Below are positions 3,748 to 5,089 of a stretch of DNA of 5,089 nt, in pieces. The DNA is from Halobacteriales archaeon SW_9_67_24. Lineage in GTDB: Archaea > Halobacteriota > Halobacteria > Halobacteriales > Halococcaceae. The DNA lies in the NCBI GenBank assembly GCA_003022685.1, contig PXSV01000131.1:1-5089 (forward strand), read 5' to 3'. Below the pieces are notes generated by a model. The model saw only the letters and a list, made by a program, of their open reading frames with translations. It did no database searches and had not been told where the DNA came from. The translations under genes and the position numbers were made by a program. Position 1 is the stretch's first letter; every line of letters starts with the position of its first letter.

Positions 3748-5089
3748 CTAGTAGTTGTCGTAAACAGTCTTGATGATGGTGAAGTAGTCCATCCCCGCCT
3801 CACCCTGTTCGCGGTAGGTTTCGGAGGAGGAGGCGTTCATCCCACCGAACGGGACGTGGAGTTCGAGGCCGGTGGTGGCCTCGTTGACCTTCAGTACGCC
3901 GAAGTCGACCTCGTCGACGAAGCGGTTGGCCTCGGTGTGATCGTCGGTGACGATGCCAGCAGCAAGCCCGAAATCGACGTCGTTTGCCAGTTCGATCGCC
4001 TCGTCGACGTCGCTCGCGGTCATGATCCCGACGAACGGGCCGAACACCTCCTCCTGCATCACGGTCGCGTCCGAATCGAGCCCCGTGAGGATCGTCGGCT
4101 CGACGAAGTAGCCGTTCTCGTAGGCCTCGTGTCGGCCCCGTCGAGGGCGGCCCCGATCTCCAGCGAGTCGGCGTACTCGACGAGCGAATCGACGAACTCG
4201 TCGTGGATCGATTCGTGGACGATCACCCGCTCGGTCGCGGTACACGCCTGGCCGGTGACGCCGAACGCACCACCGCCGACGATCCGAGCGGCCTCCTCGA
4301 CGTCGGCGCTCTCGGTCACGACAGTGGGGTTCTTCGAGCCGAGCTCGGTCTGGACGCGCTTGTGGGCGTCGGTGGCCTGCTCGTAGATCATGTCGCCGAC
4401 CGAGCGACTCCCCGTGAACGAGACGGCGTCGACCGCCTCGTGTTCGACGATCGGGGTGCCGACCTCCTCGCCGCCGCCGGTGAGGACGTTCACGACGCCA
4501 TCGGGGGCGTCCACGGCGTCGGCGGCCGCGGCGAGGCATTCGGTGACCTTCAGGAACACGGTGGGAGCGTCCCGCGAGAGCTTGCAGACCACGGTGTTGC
4601 CCGTCGCGAGCGCCGGGGCCATCTTCCACGAGGGGATCGCGATTGGGTAGTTCCACGGCACGATCAGGCCCGCGACCCCCATCGGCTCGCGGACGGTGTA
4701 GAGGTTCTGGCCCGACGCGCTCGGGTTGCTCGCCTCACCGGCGTAGTCCATCGCGCGCTCGGCGTAGTAGTAGAAGATGTTGACCGCACGGCCGACCTCG
4801 CCGCCCGCCTCGCCGCGGGTCTTGCCTTCCTCGCGCGCGAGCGTCTCGGCGAGCTCCTCGCGGCGGTCGTCCATCCGTTTGGCGGTCTCGCGCAGGAGCT
4901 TCCCGCGGGCGGGACCGGGCGTGTCCGCCCACGCGTCCTCGGCGGCCGCGGCAGCCTCGATGGCTCCCCGCGCGTCGGCACTGCTCGAATCCTGGCACTC
5001 TGCCACGGTCTCGTCGGTGTTCGCGGGGTTGACGACCGCGAACGTCTCGCCGGTCTCGCTTGCGCGCCACTCGCCGTCGACGTAGTTCT
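3748..5089 (-). pseudogene. NAD(P)-dependent aldehyde dehydrogenase, internal deletion with frameshift, N-terminus outside window
   Basis: An aldehyde dehydrogenase superfamily enzyme, oxidising an aldehyde to its acid with NAD(P)+. It enters at the right edge reading NYVDGEWRASETGETF, so only a few N-terminal residues are missing. Family landmarks follow in order: VPWNYPIAIPSWKMAPALA (substrate/cofactor pocket), FTGSRSVG (cofactor loop), the catalytic Glu in ELGSKNP (codon 4344-4346) and the catalytic Cys in GQACTATERV (codon 4242-4244). After LEIGAALDGAD (to about 4131) the frame fails and runs to a stop at 4059. The adjacent frame resumes with HEAYENGYFVEPTIL, EEVFGPFVG, VPFGGMNASSSETYREQG and DYFTIIKTVYDNY, stopping at 3748. 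About 30 residues normally found here, including the G-P-L motif, are absent. The SSxTxREQG and KTVY tail recalls alpha-ketoglutarate semialdehyde dehydrogenases of sugar-acid pathways, but the substrate is a guess. The deletion suggests a non-functional gene. Confidence 0.85.

Noticed and set aside
1..5089. tRNA, rRNA or riboswitch
   Set aside because: By eye I found no cloverleaf, no rRNA-like conserved stretch and no known aptamer pattern; a covariance-model scan could still find something I missed.

Overview
The window looks like chromosomal DNA from a halophilic archaeon (class Halobacteria). The base composition is very GC-rich with strong G/C preference at third codon positions. The predicted proteins are extremely acidic (many Asp/Glu, few Lys/Cys). 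Start codons tend to lack Shine-Dalgarno sites and sit about 25-30 bases downstream of A/T-rich TATA-like boxes. The leucyl-tRNA synthetase tail is of the archaeal type. The genus cannot be fixed from the sequence alone; Halococcus-like is a guess.

Layout. Bases 1-606 (+) encode the C-terminal 201 residues of leucyl-tRNA synthetase. About 55 bases later a small unrecognised protein begins (about 662-1030, +); it weakly resembles PD-(D/E)XK nuclease-fold proteins, and its start is uncertain. Converging on it is a minus-strand run: a PrxQ/Bcp-type peroxiredoxin (1061-1516), an Hsp20 small heat-shock protein (1554-1973) and prephenate dehydratase PheA (2045-2851). PheA has a divergent partner, a small membrane protein read rightward from 2928. 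Its frame is broken near 3100-3118, and the natural stop appears to be at 3333 after a one-base shift.

Bases 3334-3747 hold no convincing gene. They lie between two convergent genes and carry GCGGT repeats, about a dozen GCGAG words, at least five hairpins and T-tracts suited to archaeal transcription termination on both strands. From 3748 to the right edge (minus strand) is an NAD(P)-dependent aldehyde dehydrogenase. It keeps its catalytic Glu and Cys, but about 30 residues are missing and the frame changes near 4129-4140, so it is probably a pseudogene.

How the genes relate. The peroxiredoxin and Hsp20 genes are a compact same-strand stress pair (oxidative damage and protein aggregation) with a good promoter in front of Hsp20. 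LeuS and PheA are housekeeping genes (translation and phenylalanine synthesis). The aldehyde dehydrogenase has C-terminal motifs like those of sugar-acid pathway semialdehyde dehydrogenases. I see no defence island, CRISPR array, insertion sequence or clear new multi-gene system. The points most worth a second look are the hairpin-rich convergent intergenic region, the two broken genes flanking it, and the unrecognised gene after leuS.
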